64,000 nucleotides of DNA from MRBY01 sp943371005 (GCA_943371005.1 CALRTB020000005.1:124001-188000), one strand, 5' to 3'. Counted from the stretch's first letter, positions 29,701-38,211 are shown. The notes: generated by a model from the sequence alone, not told the origin. Program-made: numbers and translations.

Positions 29701-30940
29701 GGCCGCCAAGGTGCTCCAGGACGGTGCCCAACCCGTTGAGGCCCTGCGAGAAAGTATTCGGGCAGCGGTGGTCTTACAACGACTGGACGAAAAGGATGAT
29801 GATGTTGTCACTCCTGCAACCAGACTCAAGGTGCTTCTTGCCCTCGAACAAAATTTCAGTACCCTCGCTGCATCGACTACTGCAACAACGGTGCGGGACT
29901 TTAGTCAAAATTTTATTCCGGCAGTTTTTCGGCCCCCTGGCGATCGCCAAACCATGACCCCAGATGTGCCAATTACGGACTTTGCCTTTGTGGGAAATAG
30001 TTTCCAGCTTCTGCTCGCCCAGCCAAACCAGCCCCTAAGGCAGTGGCCCAACCAGGATCCGGCATTGAGTCTCAACAATGAGTCGATTACCAGTCTCGCC
30101 TGGCAACCCCGTGGTCACTTTTTCGTTACTGGGGGAGAAAATCGCCGGGTTACGCTCCACCAAAGGGATGGACAAGTTGTGCAAACCCTGGGGGGCTTCC
30201 GGGAAAAAATTAATGTCGTTGCCTGGAGTCGTGAGGGGAAAATGTTCGCGGCGGGTAGCCAGGATCAGACGGTGCGCCTCTGGACAAAAACCGGAGAACT
30301 TTTGCAGATCTTGACGGAACACCGGGGGCCAATTACCGCCCTGCAGTTTAGTCCCGACGGAAAATTATTAGCGACGGCGGCAGACGATCGCACCGTGCAA
30401 ATTTGGCAGCGGCGACGGAATAATTCTTTCTTCCTTGTGACCCAATTTCCCCCCTTTGCCACAGAAATTATAGATCTTCAGTTTGGGGCCGATAGTCGTC
30501 ACCTCGGCTTAACGGGGCAAGACCATCAGGTGATCGTTTACCCGATGACCTACGAAAACAATAATCCAGTCTTTGGAGAACCCATCGCCATCAACCACCA
30601 AAGCAATGGCCTCGACCGCATCGGTTTTTACGGTGCTTTACCTTTACTAATAACCAATACAGAAAACCACCATCTGCAATTTTGGCAACTGGATGGCACC
30701 TATCTCGGTAGCCTCACGGGGCACCAAGCTCCTGTCACGCAACTCCATTGGCATCCCCAAGAAAAGGCGATCGCCACCTTGGATCAAAACAATCAGCTTA
30801 TCCTCTGGAATCTCGATCTCGACGAATTACTCCAGAAAAGTTGCCGACTACTAATCTATGGCGATTTAGGGATTCCTGCCGATCAACGCCAAGGCGATCG
30901 CCAATTGTGTACGGCTCTCCTCAACCTCCTACCGGAGTAG
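26783..30940 (+). CDS. Large STAND-type NTPase with TPR-like, transmembrane and WD40 regions
   Basis: A 1385-residue multidomain protein. Residues 1-240 are an unrecognised alpha/beta domain. About 245-530 is helical with TPR-like pairs (RGRQAHQDQQWQTAQQAYQE). The NTPase has a P-loop (GATAVGKTS, about 573-581), Walker B (LIFDQFEQFF, about 653-662), then LSCRNEALAPLL and helical C-terminal parts, as in nSTAND1-type NTPases. One likely membrane segment lies near 931-950 (WRLGLVAIALGFGLRWV). About 1100-1365 forms WD40 blades (for example VRLWTKTGELLQIL and LLATAADDRTVQIW), some degenerate. STAND proteins act as ligand-triggered switches in signalling, cell death or defence. The ligand and output are unknown. 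It is divergent from ftsQ, with 81 bp between the starts. Confidence 0.8.
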   Translation: MINRPGLPFPTFHPVVQRLTDRLWSSSRNGNQPRLYCVRCDYQAQEQALLAQLQGDLKLRWHQVFFQFTAAYYSDLALADLNGKAKGLLCLWLAPQAQDLEEILNLLAATLINLGIQPSHINGAIVFGLTPAVKLTAATFQQHQIPPWIVVLPTADYQQRQIPDGLATATDLGEITGSPQTLNDFWQRTEQDYFQKLVATGPLTFPDHRCWDLAPDQRRYQDLDLATKTLGEGTGLLCFIRGRQAHQDQQWQTAQQAYQESLRHYCRGEQGIDWLKVLRDNPNSPLLEQLSLSQGQRLAMILFHLGLLLGDRPQHYQAPSPEGEQALQYLRLSRCLWERQEQWAWVSQLSLLIGVFLQQWQRGLALGDLAWSLLKGVQEPWPPDLLAQHYGLMAAIALQEQQWHKAQTLAQTALEHCQALDEPPPVVVMAWSTLIFARASQSLGQVAQAIAALEEILIPIRSQLTTPETAPIPWGYWQQQLYDQIFACLGDLYQQTKDYRQAFDLAWERQQYEQSWGWRPFVGTQPLPDQRRCNLYSSPEPLSLVMIRGSQRDRDLQALITRLQRPQSNLILLHGATAVGKTSLLRAGLIPKLQSQPLNGRPVRVIYFKNYGQWGHRLVQQLHGDRPFCPWPNPPSLDPLVHLQQQQDFAPLTVLIFDQFEQFFLQYPHPEERQDFLRFLAQSLQLPTVKVILSCRNEALAPLLDWEIEAELGEVNQNLFDHRLRHRLGNLRPDAAIALLEQVAAWAKLPLETALMQQLIQDLQDSHGEIRPLELQVIGAQLHQDHLYTQEEYLSLGFPPKLLLLERSLLGIIRYCGDENRDLAWQFLHYFTDLRHSQLVLTKADILQLGRQFLGDRRLGEEKAELILHIFKTTGLIRYQLYGGQESYQLARSDLVEPIRHHYQAFQSQQWLQRITGREREMLWRRWWKVSVGTVWRLGLVAIALGFGLRWVELQRYQRWQGAQNTILMKLAEAAKVLQDGAQPVEALRESIRAAVVLQRLDEKDDDVVTPATRLKVLLALEQNFSTLAASTTATTVRDFSQNFIPAVFRPPGDRQTMTPDVPITDFAFVGNSFQLLLAQPNQPLRQWPNQDPALSLNNESITSLAWQPRGHFFVTGGENRRVTLHQRDGQVVQTLGGFREKINVVAWSREGKMFAAGSQDQTVRLWTKTGELLQILTEHRGPITALQFSPDGKLLATAADDRTVQIWQRRRNNSFFLVTQFPPFATEIIDLQFGADSRHLGLTGQDHQVIVYPMTYENNNPVFGEPIAINHQSNGLDRIGFYGALPLLITNTENHHLQFWQLDGTYLGSLTGHQAPVTQLHWHPQEKAIATLDQNNQLILWNLDLDELLQKSCRLLIYGDLGIPADQRQGDRQLCTALLNLLPE

Positions 30941-31003
30941 CACGTTATACTCACAAAAGTAAGTCATCAGACCCATTACACCGATTTCATTCCGCAAAAA
31001 ATC

Positions 31004-31891
31004 ATGACCCAGGCCGTCACCCCCACCTCCGCCCTAACGCCCCTCGATTGGACTTGGCGTGACCAACAAATCCGCTACACCGTCCAGGGGGAAGGACAAC
31101 CCCTCCTGCTGATCCATGGGTTTGGCGCTTCGATCGGTCACTGGAAACACAACATTCCCGCCCTTGCGACCCAGGGGTATCAAGTTTTTGCCCTCGATTT
31201 ATTGGGGTTTGGGGCCTCGGCAAAACCGGCCTGGGACTACAGCCTCGACCTATGGCAGGCATTACTCTACGATTTTTGGCAGGCTAAAATCCAACAGCCC
31301 ACGGTATTTGTGGGGAATTCCATTGGTGGTCTACTCAGCTTGGCGATGTTAGCCAATCACCCTGACCTCTGTGCTGGGGGCGTCTTGATTAACTGCGCTG
31401 GCGGTCTCAACCATCGCCCCGATGAATTGGCGTTACCGCTGCGGGTGGTGATGGGTACCTTTGCGAAATTAGTCAGCTCGCAGTTAACGGGGCCGTTTAT
31501 TTTTAATCAGGTACGGCAAAAATCGCGCATCAAAAACACCCTTTATCAAGTCTATGGCGATCGCCAAGCCGTGACCGATGAATTAGTAGAGATGCTCTAC
31601 GAACCTTCCTGTGATCCGGGGGCGCAACAGGTCTTCGCCTCGGTGATTACGGCTCCTCCTGGGGAAAGTCCGACGGAACTTCTGCCCAAACGACAACATC
31701 CTCTCCTTGTTCTCTGGGGCGATCGCGATCCCTGGACACCGATTAAAGGCTCGCAGATTTACCAAGATCTTGCCGCCCAAAATGCCGGGGTCGAGTTTCA
31801 CCCCATTCCGGGAGGGGGCCACTGTCCCCATGACGAAAATCCCAGTTTGGTCAATTCTTTAATCCTTGATTGGTTGCAGCGTTTGGGGTAA
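31004..31891 (+). CDS. Alpha/beta-fold hydrolase
   Basis: A 295-residue hydrolase. The oxyanion region is LLLIHGFGASIGHWKHNI (about 35-52), the nucleophile elbow is VGNSIGG (Ser about 106), the acid is in LLVLWGDRDPWTP (about 238-250) and the histidine is in GGGHCPHDENP (about 271-281), so the triad is complete. The GFGAS..HW pattern resembles cyanobacterial and plastid relatives of pheophytinase/chlorophyll dephytylase, but substrate cannot be set from the sequence. It begins 63 bp after the STAND gene on the same strand and may share its transcript. Confidence 0.8.
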   Translation: MTQAVTPTSALTPLDWTWRDQQIRYTVQGEGQPLLLIHGFGASIGHWKHNIPALATQGYQVFALDLLGFGASAKPAWDYSLDLWQALLYDFWQAKIQQPTVFVGNSIGGLLSLAMLANHPDLCAGGVLINCAGGLNHRPDELALPLRVVMGTFAKLVSSQLTGPFIFNQVRQKSRIKNTLYQVYGDRQAVTDELVEMLYEPSCDPGAQQVFASVITAPPGESPTELLPKRQHPLLVLWGDRDPWTPIKGSQIYQDLAAQNAGVEFHPIPGGGHCPHDENPSLVNSLILDWLQRLG

Positions 31892-31961
31892 CACCCCTCT
31901 GACTCCCCTCCAGGGGAGAGAACACCCTCCGGCCTAGCGGCCACCTCCCTCTAGGGAGGAT
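31892..31961 (-). repeat. Dispersed G+C-rich repeat, copy 1
   Basis: Read on the minus strand, it starts ATCCTCCCTAGAGGGAGGTG, then GCCGCTAGGCCGGAGGGTGT, and ends with a palindromic CTCCCCTGGAGGGGAG box and AGAGGGGTG. The first half is nearly identical to the repeats at 60868 and 61594. The second half matches the element at 56694. It fills the gap between two convergent genes and can form several hairpins, so it may also act as a terminator. Confidence 0.75.
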
Positions 31962-31972
31962 TTTAGAGAGTG

Positions 31973-32512
31973 TCATTCGGCGAGACAGTAAAAAGCGATC
32001 GCCGTTTTGCCGTAGTTTTTTTCCTTGAATAGCTCTAGCCCAGACAATTCAATCGGTTGCCAAAGTTTTGGGTCGTACTCCACGGCCAATTCTCCGGTGG
32101 GGGCGAGTAATTCTAGATCAACAATTTTGGTTAAAACTCGGTCGTAGAGTTTGGCGGCGTAGGGCGGATCGAAATAAATTAAATCAAAGGTTTCGCCCCC
32201 CAGATTTTCCAGACGCTTCAGGAGATCACCCTTTAAAATTTGATATTCCTGGTCAGCTTTGGCGACTTTTTGCCAATTTTCTTGAATAATGCGGCAGGCC
32301 TGGGCATTCTTTTCGATGCCGACAACTTTCACTGCACCACGGCATAATGCTTCAGCGCCCATAGAACCAGAACCCGCACAAAGATCCAACCAGCGACAGC
32401 CTGCTACCTGCCCTTGCCAAATATTAAAAATTGCCTCCCGCACCTTCGCCAGGGTGGGCCGCGTCAGTTCGCCAGGGAGGGTTTTAATCTGTCGATTGCC
32501 ATAAATTCGCAT
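31973..32512 (-). CDS. rsmD: 16S rRNA (guanine966-N2)-methyltransferase
   Basis: A 179-residue SAM-dependent methyltransferase. It has the N-terminal RsmD pattern (LTRPTLAKVREAIFNIWQ, residues 16-33), motif I LDLCAGSGSMGAEAL (42-56) and motif IV DPPY (115-118), which is typical of amino-methylation of guanine. It methylates G966 in the small-subunit rRNA during assembly. It lies 9 bp behind the Ycf46 gene, so the two are likely co-transcribed. Confidence 0.93.
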   Translation of the reverse strand: MRIYGNRQIKTLPGELTRPTLAKVREAIFNIWQGQVAGCRWLDLCAGSGSMGAEALCRGAVKVVGIEKNAQACRIIQENWQKVAKADQEYQILKGDLLKRLENLGGETFDLIYFDPPYAAKLYDRVLTKIVDLELLAPTGELAVEYDPKLWQPIELSGLELFKEKNYGKTAIAFYCLAE

Positions 32513-32521
32513 CCCGGTATT

Positions 32522-34060
32522 TTACCGCGCTGACACAAAACGCTCCGAGGCGATCGCCCGTAATTTTTCCACATCCTCCCGCCGCGATACCGACAGGGGC
32601 ACCGTACTTTTCATCTGGGCCACCAGAGCCTCCGTCGTTAGGGGAGTTTGGGCATAAAGAGCCTGGTAAAGCCCCGCAATAATCGCCTGCTCAATTTCTG
32701 CGCCACTATAACCCGCCGCCGCCGTCACCAGGATGCGCAAATCAAACTCCTGAACATTTTGCCGATGGCGGGTCAGGTGAATCGAAAAGATCGCCGCCCG
32801 CTCCTGGGCATTGGGCAAATCCACAAAGAAAATTTCATCGAAGCGGCCTTTCCGTAATAGTTCCGGCGGCAGTTGCAATAGATCGTTGGCTGTTGCGACG
32901 ACAAAAACTTCCTGGGATTTTTCCTGGAGCCAGGTCAAAAACGAACCAAACAAGCGCAAACTCAGTCCCCCATCGCCATCGCCGCTGGGATTACCAAAGC
33001 TTTTTTCAATTTCATCGATCCACAACACCGCCGGGGCCATGGATTCGGCCAGCTTGATTGCCTGGCGGAAATTTTTCTCCGATTCACCGACAAATTTGTT
33101 GTACAGGCGGCCCGCATCCAGTTTTAACAACGGCAGTTGCCATTCCCGGGCAATGGTTTTCGCCGCAAGGGATTTACCGCAACCCTGCACCCCGACGATC
33201 AAGATACCCTTCGGAGCCGGGAGATTCACCCGTTTCGCCGCCGTGCTAAAGCCCACTTGAGCCCGATTAAGCCATTGTTTGAGGCCCACAAAGCCCCCTA
33301 ATTTCGCGGTGTTTTCTTCCACGGGAAAGAGTTCGAGGAGAGATTCTTCCCGGAGGATCTGGGCCTTGCGGTGGATCACCTTGAGAATGTCGGCCCCGTT
33401 TAACTCCCCATCTACCAGGGCAGCATAGGCGATCGCCTGGCGCGCTTGTTTCAGGGTCATCCCGCTGAGAGCATGGACAAATTGATTCAGCTCTTCCCCC
33501 TGGAGGGTAATCGTTAACTTGTGGCGCACCTTAAGCTCCCGCATTACCTCCGAAAGGGTTTGGTACAGCTCGTCCTCATCTGGAAGGGTCAGCTCAAAAT
33601 ACACCGCATCGTGGGCGATCGCCTTTGGTAAAGTGATCGACTCCCCCGTCAGCACCATTGCCGAATTCACAACCCCATAAATCTCGGCCAACTCCCGCAC
33701 TTCCCGAATGACTTTAGGATCCTCCAGGTGGGGCGCAAAATCCTTGAGCCAAAAAATGCCATTACGTTCCATCTGGCCCATGTATTTCAGTACATCGAGG
33801 GGATCTGCCGTATTCTCAAAGGCGATCGGTTTGTTTGCCCCAGGCCGAGCATATTCATTAGTGCGGGGTGCATATTTCGTCCCCGGTGTCGGCGCTAGCC
33901 CCAAATTCACTGTCCATTCAAACAAGGGCATATGCAAATCCTTGACCACTTCCCGCAGGAGCGCCTCGACCCGTTCCTCTTCGACGGTCTCAATAACGAT
34001 GATCGGATGAAACGCACAGATGAAGGTTTTTAAACTGTGAATGTTATCCAAAAAGCCCAT
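32522..34060 (-). CDS. ycf46: AAA+ ATPase, Ycf46-like
   Basis: A 512-residue ATPase. The N-terminal 250 residues are the family-specific domain that begins with a Rossmann-like strand (FICAFHPIIVIETVEEERVE). The AAA+ module has Walker A GVQGCGKS at 290-297, Walker B VLWIDEIEKSF (about 346-356), sensor 1 VVATAND (about 388-394) and an arginine finger region RKGRFDEIFF. It is known from red algal plastids and cyanobacteria (Synechocystis Slr0374), where it has been linked to acclimation to low inorganic carbon. The start ATG 34060 is clear. It is followed 9 bp later by rsmD. Confidence 0.9.
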   Translation of the reverse strand: MGFLDNIHSLKTFICAFHPIIVIETVEEERVEALLREVVKDLHMPLFEWTVNLGLAPTPGTKYAPRTNEYARPGANKPIAFENTADPLDVLKYMGQMERNGIFWLKDFAPHLEDPKVIREVRELAEIYGVVNSAMVLTGESITLPKAIAHDAVYFELTLPDEDELYQTLSEVMRELKVRHKLTITLQGEELNQFVHALSGMTLKQARQAIAYAALVDGELNGADILKVIHRKAQILREESLLELFPVEENTAKLGGFVGLKQWLNRAQVGFSTAAKRVNLPAPKGILIVGVQGCGKSLAAKTIAREWQLPLLKLDAGRLYNKFVGESEKNFRQAIKLAESMAPAVLWIDEIEKSFGNPSGDGDGGLSLRLFGSFLTWLQEKSQEVFVVATANDLLQLPPELLRKGRFDEIFFVDLPNAQERAAIFSIHLTRHRQNVQEFDLRILVTAAAGYSGAEIEQAIIAGLYQALYAQTPLTTEALVAQMKSTVPLSVSRREDVEKLRAIASERFVSAR

Positions 34061-34086
34061 GGCTCTAGCCCAACTCCTGACCTAAC

Positions 34087-34317
34087 TCAGAGTAAATTGC
34101 GGTAAAGCAAACGCAGTTCCTCGACTGTCTGGAGGTGGTAAAGTTGATTTTCGATCATTTTGAGGCCGTGCAGACTGGGAATTTGTTGAATATCGGCAAA
34201 AATACGATCCGCATCCTGGGGAAATTTGATGTCTAGGCCGTGGCGGATTTGATTAAGGACACCCCGTCGCACACTGCGATCAATTCCCTTTTTGACCAGT
34301 CGATTAAACTCAACCAT
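34087..34317 (-). CDS. Small protein resembling the C-terminal tail of Rpn/PD-(D/E)XK transposase-like proteins
   Basis: A 76-residue helical protein. ATG 34317 has GGGGAA about 6 nt upstream. The sequence (KGIDRSVRRGVLNQIRHGLD then a charged helix, then QTVEELRLLYRNLL) looks like the tail of cyanobacterial Rpn-family recombination-promoting nucleases, whose typical end is G-x-L-x-x-I-x-x-G-L-x-x-K-F followed by T-x-E-E-L-R. The nuclease domain itself is absent. It could be a stand-alone small gene or the remnant of a larger one. It lies 26 bp upstream of ycf46 in the same direction. Confidence 0.55.
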   Translation of the reverse strand: MVEFNRLVKKGIDRSVRRGVLNQIRHGLDIKFPQDADRIFADIQQIPSLHGLKMIENQLYHLQTVEELRLLYRNLL

Positions 34318-34563
34318 TGAGGTTCCCCAGAAAAACATTGGCCGTGGTAAGAAAACGGTATTTTGATCTTATGCTATTTTCCTAAATTCCCTCTAAATTT
34401 ACGGTTTCGCCCCTGGCCCAGCAGAAATACAGGGACATTTCTTCACATATTGTCATGCTCAATTCACAAAGATAAAAATTCTAACGCCTGCCCCCACAGC
34501 CCCAAAGCAACCCTTTAAGGTAAGAGAAGAAGCCAGCGTTTTGTCACCAACGACAATCCCACT

Positions 34564-34866
34564 ATGAACCACCAACCTTTTTCGACCCAAGGTAGCAGTG
34601 CTGCCTTTGAAAAAGAAGCTTTAGAACGTTTTCGTCAGCTTACGGCTCTGCTCCCCAGTCGGTGCCAAATTTATCGAGAAGTTTGGGGCGAATCAACTGT
34701 ATTAACTCTAGATTTTGAGGCCTGCCCGACACAACTGGCGACAGTAAAAGATCAGGCGATGATGCTGTTGTTAGGGGCTGATCATTTAGGGTTAGCCCAA
34801 TCTCTGTTGTTTCGCCTAGGGCCTAAAATTGAAGGCTGGATTAATTTTGCAACCACGGATTCCTAG
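34564..34866 (+). CDS. Hypothetical protein, 100 residues
   Basis: I do not recognise this protein. It is mixed alpha/beta with an even composition, no signal peptide and no membrane segment; one hydrophobic stretch (AMMLLLGADHLGLAQSLLF) may be a core helix. ATG 34564 is the only sensible start. Codon use and the lack of stops over 300 bp favour a real gene. It stands between divergent neighbours and is 66 bp ahead of the VOC gene on the same strand. Confidence 0.55.
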   Translation: MNHQPFSTQGSSAAFEKEALERFRQLTALLPSRCQIYREVWGESTVLTLDFEACPTQLATVKDQAMMLLLGADHLGLAQSLLFRLGPKIEGWINFATTDS

Positions 34867-34932
34867 GGAATTTTCTCCCTTGGGATTTAGGACGCACGAC
34901 AAGTCAAACCAAGCATCGAGCAAGAATTGAGT

Positions 34933-35313
34933 ATGATAACGCCTCAGATTCAAGTGACCCGTTGTCTACACACAGCTATTTTGGTGGCGGATGTGCAACG
35001 GGCGGTGGCCTTTTATGATCGACTGCTGGGGCTGCCTAAGGTGGAACGACCCTTTAAGTATGGTGGCGTTTGGTACCAGCTACCACAGATGCAAGTTCAT
35101 CTGATCGAAGACCCGACGTTCCAGGCGAACTTACCTAATCCAGAAAAGTTAGGTCGCAATCCCCACATCGCTTTCGGTGTAAAAGACCTTGATACAGTGC
35201 GATCGCAGTTAGATAGCGAAAATTACCCCTATGAGATGAGTGCATCGGGACGACGAGCCTTATTTTTGCAAGACCCAGATGGCAACGTGATCGAGATTAC
35301 GGAAGAGAGCTGA
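34933..35313 (+). CDS. VOC-family protein (glyoxalase/dioxygenase fold)
   Basis: A 126-residue single VOC module made of two beta-alpha-beta-beta-beta halves: LHTAILVADVQRAVAFYDRLLG (residues about 11-32), then PHIAFGVKDLDTVRSQL and LFLQDPDGNVIEITE at the end. Potential metal ligands are H12, H55 (VHLIED region), H79 and E123. The substrate is unknown; the family includes glyoxalase I, bleomycin resistance proteins and dioxygenases. ATG 34933 is preferred to TTG 34927. The last 17 bp overlap the end of the convergent metallophosphoesterase gene. Confidence 0.85.
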   Translation: MITPQIQVTRCLHTAILVADVQRAVAFYDRLLGLPKVERPFKYGGVWYQLPQMQVHLIEDPTFQANLPNPEKLGRNPHIAFGVKDLDTVRSQLDSENYPYEMSASGRRALFLQDPDGNVIEITEES

Positions 35314-36211
35314 GGGGCTGTGACCAGAGGGTTTCTCTTGTTTGCTGCTGGCTGATTGGATTGACCCACACCAGTTCGGCTTTGCTTGAGCGGCCTTGGG
35401 TGAGGGTAATCACAGAAAAACTGTGGTGGCGATCGCCATTTTTATAGGTTTGGATGCGAGGCACCCGGGCGGCATTGAAATAGAGGGTTGCGTCTGAAAA
35501 TTGGCATTGGGTGCGCAGACGATCTTTGCGGTGGCGGAGGCTGTGGTGCATGTGGCCAAAGGTGACTAGGGGAATTGTCTTGTTTTGGCGGCGGGCGATC
35601 GCCAAGGCTTGGGCAAAATCCGGATCACCAAAATCACCCCCCAGGGGATTCCAATCGCGGCCACACATATCCTCCGGTTCAGAACCTAATCCGGTGGGGC
35701 CATTGTGACCGAGAAAGATTAGGGTTTCGTACTGACAGGCCGCAATATTTTTCTCGATTAAGGCGGTGGATTCTGTAAAGTCATGGACACTGTAGCGATC
35801 GCCATAGAATTTTTCATTTTTCCACTTTTCGCCCCCCCAACTAAAGGGCCGCGCCCCGACCACCGAAAGCTTAAATTCCGGTAAATCCAAATGGCCGTAG
35901 CCCACATGGGTTTCTCCCAGAATGTCTAACTGGGCCTGGACGCGATCTTCGATGGCATGGTCATAGGGCGCTTTTTTACGACCCCAATCGGAGGCGGTGT
36001 ACCAGGCGTCGTGGTTACCTAAAATCACGGCTTTCGGGAGGGGAAGATCGGCGACTTGTTGCACCAATTCGACGGATTCGTTGCCAAAATCCCCGACGAA
36101 CAACACAAGATCGACGCCGAGAATCTCCAGGGCTTGGTGATCGCCAACGGCATCCCATTGATCATGGACATCTCCCACCACAGCAATGGTTAGTGAACGG
36201 TTATCAATCAT
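35297..36211 (-). CDS. Calcineurin-like metallophosphoesterase (TIGR04168-type)
   Basis: A 304-residue phosphoesterase with all five metal motifs: GDVHDQW (13-19), GDFGNE (40-45), GNHDAW (65-70), GHN in FLGHNGP (about 166-172) and GHMHH (about 219-223). This set and length match a subfamily confined mostly to cyanobacteria and plants, with unknown substrate. It lies 19 bp behind the DUF1995 gene and in the same direction, which suggests co-transcription. Confidence 0.85.
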   Translation of the reverse strand: MIDNRSLTIAVVGDVHDQWDAVGDHQALEILGVDLVLFVGDFGNESVELVQQVADLPLPKAVILGNHDAWYTASDWGRKKAPYDHAIEDRVQAQLDILGETHVGYGHLDLPEFKLSVVGARPFSWGGEKWKNEKFYGDRYSVHDFTESTALIEKNIAACQYETLIFLGHNGPTGLGSEPEDMCGRDWNPLGGDFGDPDFAQALAIARRQNKTIPLVTFGHMHHSLRHRKDRLRTQCQFSDATLYFNAARVPRIQTYKNGDRHHSFSVITLTQGRSSKAELVWVNPISQQQTRETLWSQPLSSLP

Positions 36212-36230
36212 TGATTATTCGGTCTCAAAC

Positions 36231-36986
36231 TTAGTTGCTGAGGGCTTTTAGGAAGTTTTGTAGACCCCCAAGCAGTCCTGTTTTTTTGATTTTTGGTGCG
36301 TTGGGATTTGCCGCCTCCCCGGCTTCGGGTTCCACTGCCGCCAACAACAGCCGCTCTAAATATTCGCCGAGGGGTTTAGTGGTTTCGCTGGCGATGAGTT
36401 CATATTGGTCTTCTTCTTTTTCGAGATACACTTCCCAGGCCGAGGGGTAGGAGCGCCAAACCATCGCACCTTCGTAGGGTCGGATGTAATAGGCGGTTTC
36501 GAGGGTGCTGATGAACCGTTCCCGCAGTTGCCGCGCCGCATAGCCAATCCCCACAATGGACACGTCCTCCAGTTGAGGAATCAACATAATCACCGGGCGA
36601 TCGCCAGCAAAGTTACAGAGCTTTTCGACTTGGGCAACTTCCACCGCTGACGGGCAGACAATGATAAAAATCTGGTCATCATCGCCGATTTTATTTTCGA
36701 TAGGCGATCGCGAGGTGCCGATATCTGTCACCTTAAAGGGAATTTCCCCCCAATCCCGCCGGGCCAAAGCGGCGGCCCCTGTATCCGGAAAGAAAATTTT
36801 TAACCCCGAACCATACTCCTCCACAAACAGTTGCGCCCAATTCCACGCCAGCGCCTGGGCCTGTAGAGCAATTTCAGGAAAGCACAATTCAATTAAAATC
36901 CGCCCACAGCCTGCTTCTAAACTGTTTAGGGTTGCGGCTTTCGCTTGTTCGAGGGTTTCTTCAAAGGATTTGGGCAGATTGGACAT
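36231..36986 (-). CDS. DUF1995-family protein
   Basis: A 251-residue protein of a family shared by cyanobacteria and chloroplasts. The N-terminal part (PKSFEETLEQAKAATLNSLE then LIELCFPEIALQAQALAWNW) and the middle (DDQIFIIVCPSAVEVAQVEK) are typical. Plant relatives such as LPA3 assist photosystem II assembly, but no role is known in cyanobacteria. The C-terminus ends in a glycine-rich tail (KKTGLLGGLQNFLKALSN). It is upstream of the metallophosphoesterase. Confidence 0.8.
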   Translation of the reverse strand: MSNLPKSFEETLEQAKAATLNSLEAGCGRILIELCFPEIALQAQALAWNWAQLFVEEYGSGLKIFFPDTGAAALARRDWGEIPFKVTDIGTSRSPIENKIGDDDQIFIIVCPSAVEVAQVEKLCNFAGDRPVIMLIPQLEDVSIVGIGYAARQLRERFISTLETAYYIRPYEGAMVWRSYPSAWEVYLEKEEDQYELIASETTKPLGEYLERLLLAAVEPEAGEAANPNAPKIKKTGLLGGLQNFLKALSN

Positions 36987-37128
36987 GGTTCACCGACGCA
37001 CAACAGAACATCGACTTATTATCAAATGTTCCCCATCGCTTCGTCAAAGCGAGGTTTTTAGGTTCTTTTTTTGCATTAGGATATTCTTGCTGTCTCCCAA
37101 TAACACCAAAAACATCGTTTCATAAAGG

Positions 37129-38211
37129 TCAAGCGATGGTAATTTCTGGATCGAGGTAGACATCCTGGATCAGGTGAAAAAGTTTAACCCCTTCCGCCAT
37201 AGGCCGTTGGAATGTTTTGCGACCCGAAATTAAGCCACAACCACCAGCCCGTTTATTGATCACAGCAGTGCGAATCGCCTGGGCAAAATCGTTTTCCCCA
37301 GAGGAGCCACCGGAGTTGATTAGACCGGCCCGTCCGCCATAACAGTTCAACACTTGATAACGGGTGAGATCGATGGGGTGATCGCTGGTGAGTTCGTCGT
37401 AAATCTTGGGGTGGGTTCTGCCGTATTTTTGACCCGTTGCTTTGGCGATCGCCCCGTAACCATTATTAGTTTCCGGTAATTTTTGTTTGATAATGTCCGC
37501 CTCGATGGTGACCCCCATGTGGTTCGCCTGTCCCGTCAAGTCCGCCGCCAGATGGTAATCCTTGTCCTGTTTAAACACATCGTTGCGCAGATAACACCAG
37601 AGAATCGTTGCCATTCCCAGCTCGTGGGCGCGGGCAAAGGCGCGGCTGACCTCTTGAATTTGTCGACTCGATTCCGGTGAGCCAAAATAAATCGTTGCGC
37701 CGACAGCTATGGCTCCTAAATTCCAAGCCTGTTCCACCGTTGCAAACATAATTTGATCGGCATTATTCGGGAAGGTCAGCAGTTCATTGTGGTTGAGTTT
37801 GACGATAAACGGGATGCGGTGGGCATATTTGCGGGACATCATCCCCAACACACCGAGGGTCGTCGCCACGCCGTTACAGCCCCCTTCAATGGCCAGACGG
37901 ATAATATTTTCGGGGTCAAAATAAATCGGATTGGGCGCAAAAGAAGCCGCACCGGAATGTTCAATGCCTTGATCGACGGGCAGAATTGAGAGATAACCTG
38001 TATTTGCTAAGCGCCCTGTGCCAAAGAGTTGTTGCAAGGAACGTAACACCGGAGTGGGGCGATCGCTCTGGGCATAGACCCGTTCTACGATATCCGCACC
38101 AGGCAACGTTAAAAGATTTTGGCTAATTTTCGCGCGGTGACCCAAGAGGCTTTCTGCTTCATCGCCGAGCCAAGCTGCAATTGATTTTTCGGCAGAAATT
38201 GTCGTCGTCAT
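37129..38211 (-). CDS. Fructose-bisphosphate aldolase, class I
   Basis: A 360-residue Schiff-base aldolase that cleaves or makes fructose-1,6-bisphosphate in glycolysis and the Calvin cycle. ILPVDQGIEHSG (about 76-87), IPFIVKLNHNELL (about 134-146) with the lysine candidates, ATILWCYLRNDVF and NCYGGRAGLINSGGSSGEND (about 287-306, the phosphate-binding part) fit the archaeal/DhnA-like class I family found in Synechocystis (Slr0943) and E. coli FbaB. Cyanobacteria usually also have a class II enzyme, which is not in this window. It is divergent from the Spx-like gene at 38323. Confidence 0.9.
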   Translation of the reverse strand: MTTTISAEKSIAAWLGDEAESLLGHRAKISQNLLTLPGADIVERVYAQSDRPTPVLRSLQQLFGTGRLANTGYLSILPVDQGIEHSGAASFAPNPIYFDPENIIRLAIEGGCNGVATTLGVLGMMSRKYAHRIPFIVKLNHNELLTFPNNADQIMFATVEQAWNLGAIAVGATIYFGSPESSRQIQEVSRAFARAHELGMATILWCYLRNDVFKQDKDYHLAADLTGQANHMGVTIEADIIKQKLPETNNGYGAIAKATGQKYGRTHPKIYDELTSDHPIDLTRYQVLNCYGGRAGLINSGGSSGENDFAQAIRTAVINKRAGGCGLISGRKTFQRPMAEGVKLFHLIQDVYLDPEITIA

